The notes beneath the pieces were generated by a model. That model ran no database searches. It saw only the letters and a list, made by a program, of their open reading frames with translations, and had not been told where the DNA came from. DNA of 14,218 nt from JABCPE02 sp963506915 (lineage in GTDB: Bacteria; Bacteroidota; Bacteroidia; Flavobacteriales; Weeksellaceae). The translations under genes and the position numbers were made by a program. Numbering within the stretch: the first letter of the stretch is position 1; each line of letters opens with the position of its first letter. The stretch is taken from NCBI GenBank assembly GCA_963506915.1, contig CAUORE010000042.1:1-14218 (forward strand). Direction: 5' to 3'. Positions 13,227 to 14,218 of the stretch are shown here, one piece after another.

Positions 13227-13405
13227 AAATTAACGAGTAATAATAGAGTTTTAACAAAAAAATACACGAAGTAGAAATGCTAAATCAAAATTTACATATC
13301 AAGTTTTATTTACCCACTGGGGTAAGGCTTCGTGTTATGCCTTCTTGTTAGAATAATAGTATAATGATATGCAAACCCGAAGTCAGTAAGATTTCGGGTT
13401 TTTTA
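13227..13405 (+). ncRNA. Candidate structured RNA or leader, about 180 nt
   Basis: Between a strong promoter and a rho-independent terminator lie complementary segments that nest into one arm. P1: gttttaacaa (13248-13257) with ttgttagaat (13345-13354), ten pairs including two wobbles. P2: acacgaag (13264-13271) with cttcgtgt (13328-13335), eight perfect pairs. P3: ttaccc (13310-13315) with gggtaa (13320-13325), a 6-bp hairpin with a 4-base loop. A short aagg/cctt pairing (13324-13327 with 13340-13343) could compete with it. The terminator hairpin closes the unit. No open frame fills the region. It does not look like 6S RNA, tmRNA or a tRNA to me, and I know no named family for it. The basic-protein gene starts 48 bases after its end. 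It may be a free small RNA, an attenuating leader, or a protein-bound RNA. Confidence 0.5.
13373..13405 (+). terminator. Terminator of the structured RNA region
   Basis: A 9-bp perfect stem (aaacccgaa, 13373-13381, with ttcgggttt, 13393-13401), an 11-base loop and a T-rich tail. It lies upstream of the next gene with no visible promoter in between, which suits transcriptional attenuation. Confidence 0.8.
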
Positions 13406-13452
13406 TTTCAAATTTTCCCGATTATTTATCAATCATAGTTATCATTATACAA

Positions 13453-14218
13453 ATGGGAAATTCATATATTCAAGGTTCTCGTCTGCGCAGTAGCCGCACT
13501 CGTAAACGCGTTGCTAAAACCGATTACGAAAAATATCTTCGTGAATGTTGTGATCGCCATGCTGAACTAGAAAAGCAGAAGCGAACCATGCCGCTTGTAC
13601 CACTTGAAAAACCATATCAAAAGGGATATGTTCGCTTTTTTGTGGTTCGTGATGATGTAAAACGCAGTAAATTGGGAGATTTTTTTGAGAATCTTTTGGC
13701 TAAAATCAATACTTATCAATACGCTGATAACCGCAAATTCCAAAAAAAGAAAAAACGCAGAGGTAAGCGCATCTATCTTCCTAGAAAACAGGAATTATTA
13801 TCATTTAGACAATGGGAGTGGGTGGATGCGATAGAAAAGGGCAAACTGGTAGCAGAAGAATGTAAATATTTTATGAAAGTGGAGCGTTATAATTCTGTTT
13901 GTAAGCGTTTTGAAATTTATTATGAATTTGCTGAACCTTGGCGTTTTGAACTGCGTGTAAAACCTAATATAATCACTCACTACCGTCCGCTAGATGTAGC
14001 CATAGAGCGTGAATTCGCCGAGCTTGATAAAATCATAGATGACCATAAGAATTGGGGAACTATCACTCATAAAATCTATGGTCGTCGCAATTCGTGGAAT
14101 CAATACCAAAAGCGCTATACGCCTAAGGAAAAGTACAAACGCACCCCGCTGAAAGAAATCACCGCCCTTAAGTATCACACCTCAGCAATGGAAATTGGGG
14201 AGATGCTTTTAGAGTGCA
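13453..14218 (+). CDS. Unknown, highly basic protein (partial, runs off the window)
   Basis: An open frame from the ATG at 13453 to the right edge: 255 codons without a stop and no end seen. It starts MGNSYIQGSRLRSSRTRKRV and is rich in Arg, Lys, Tyr and Trp. Landmarks are an Arg/Lys-rich start (1-25), GYVRFFVVRDDVKRSKLGDFF at about 58-78, the very basic FQKKKKRRGKRIYLPRK at 96-112, FRQWEWVDAI, KYFMKVERYNSVCKRFEIYYEFAEPWRFELRV at 138-170 and RRNSWNQYQKRYTPKEKYKRTP at 212-233. There is no signal peptide or membrane segment. Charge and aromatic content suggest nucleic-acid binding; this is inference. I see no reverse transcriptase, HNH, RuvC or transposase motif in the visible part. Arg is encoded mostly by CGT/CGC, unlike the housekeeping genes, which suggests transfer. 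A structured RNA region lies directly upstream. Confidence 0.8.
   Translation, partial: MGNSYIQGSRLRSSRTRKRVAKTDYEKYLRECCDRHAELEKQKRTMPLVPLEKPYQKGYVRFFVVRDDVKRSKLGDFFENLLAKINTYQYADNRKFQKKKKRRGKRIYLPRKQELLSFRQWEWVDAIEKGKLVAEECKYFMKVERYNSVCKRFEIYYEFAEPWRFELRVKPNIITHYRPLDVAIEREFAELDKIIDDHKNWGTITHKIYGRRNSWNQYQKRYTPKEKYKRTPLKEITALKYHTSAMEIGEMLLEC

Noticed and set aside
13227..13405. Retron msr/msd, tracrRNA, omega RNA or 6S RNA
   Set aside because: The downstream protein shows no reverse transcriptase, RuvC or HNH motif; no CRISPR repeats are visible; and the two ends of the region do not pair as in 6S RNA. A covariance search would be decisive.
1..14218. CRISPR arrays, tRNA or rRNA genes, insertion sequences
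   Set aside because: No regularly spaced repeats, cloverleaf or CCA patterns, transposase motifs or terminal inverted repeats were seen on either strand.

Overview
The window looks like a piece of a Flavobacteriales chromosome, most likely from the Weeksellaceae (Chryseobacterium/Riemerella relatives). The DNA is AT-rich, start codons lack Shine-Dalgarno sequences and sit behind A-rich stretches, and many genes are preceded by the Bacteroidota -7 box TAnnTTTG. One product carries a type IX secretion (T9SS) sorting domain. These calls come from reading the sequence and from family knowledge; no database search was run.

Layout from left to right. Positions 3-188 hold the 3' end of an unrecognised gene. 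Positions 285-1987 hold three tandem paralogous lipoproteins of unknown function, duplicated together with their spacers; copies 2 and 3 share an almost identical 3' end. Then come tsaE (tRNA t6A synthesis) and an alanine dehydrogenase-like gene, which end at a two-way terminator facing the minus-strand pair pyrH-frr. cmk is divergent from pyrH. Next is an envelope-type trio: a YtxH protein, a holin-like membrane protein and an unknown protein. A VOC (glyoxalase/dioxygenase-fold) gene and a MoaF-like gene follow, then a 52-bp repeat of the VOC 3' end. A minus-strand mini T9SS-sorting protein comes next, followed by lptB (LPS export ATPase) with yaaA (peroxide stress), a small minus-strand lipoprotein, a padR-pspC regulator/membrane-protein pair, and a small lysophospholipid acyltransferase.

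The right end differs from the rest. A strong promoter (TTTTG-N18-TATATTTG) starts a roughly 180-nt region with three complementary stems and a rho-independent terminator (about 13227-13405). A long open frame follows at 13453 and runs off the window (255 codons seen). It encodes a very basic protein of no family I recognise, and its Arg codons are mostly CGT/CGC while the housekeeping genes use many AGA/AGG. I see no separate promoter between the terminator and this gene, so the structured RNA may be its attenuating leader, an independent small RNA, or the RNA partner of the protein. This is the best candidate for something undescribed.

Most of the rest is housekeeping (tRNA modification, ribosome recycling, nucleotide kinases, LPS export, phospholipid synthesis) with small envelope proteins between. 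Points of interest are the mosaic lipoprotein array, the MoaF-like gene bracketed by direct repeats, altered key residues in the alanine dehydrogenase-like protein, and promoters placed so close to cmk and lptB that leaderless mRNAs are plausible.
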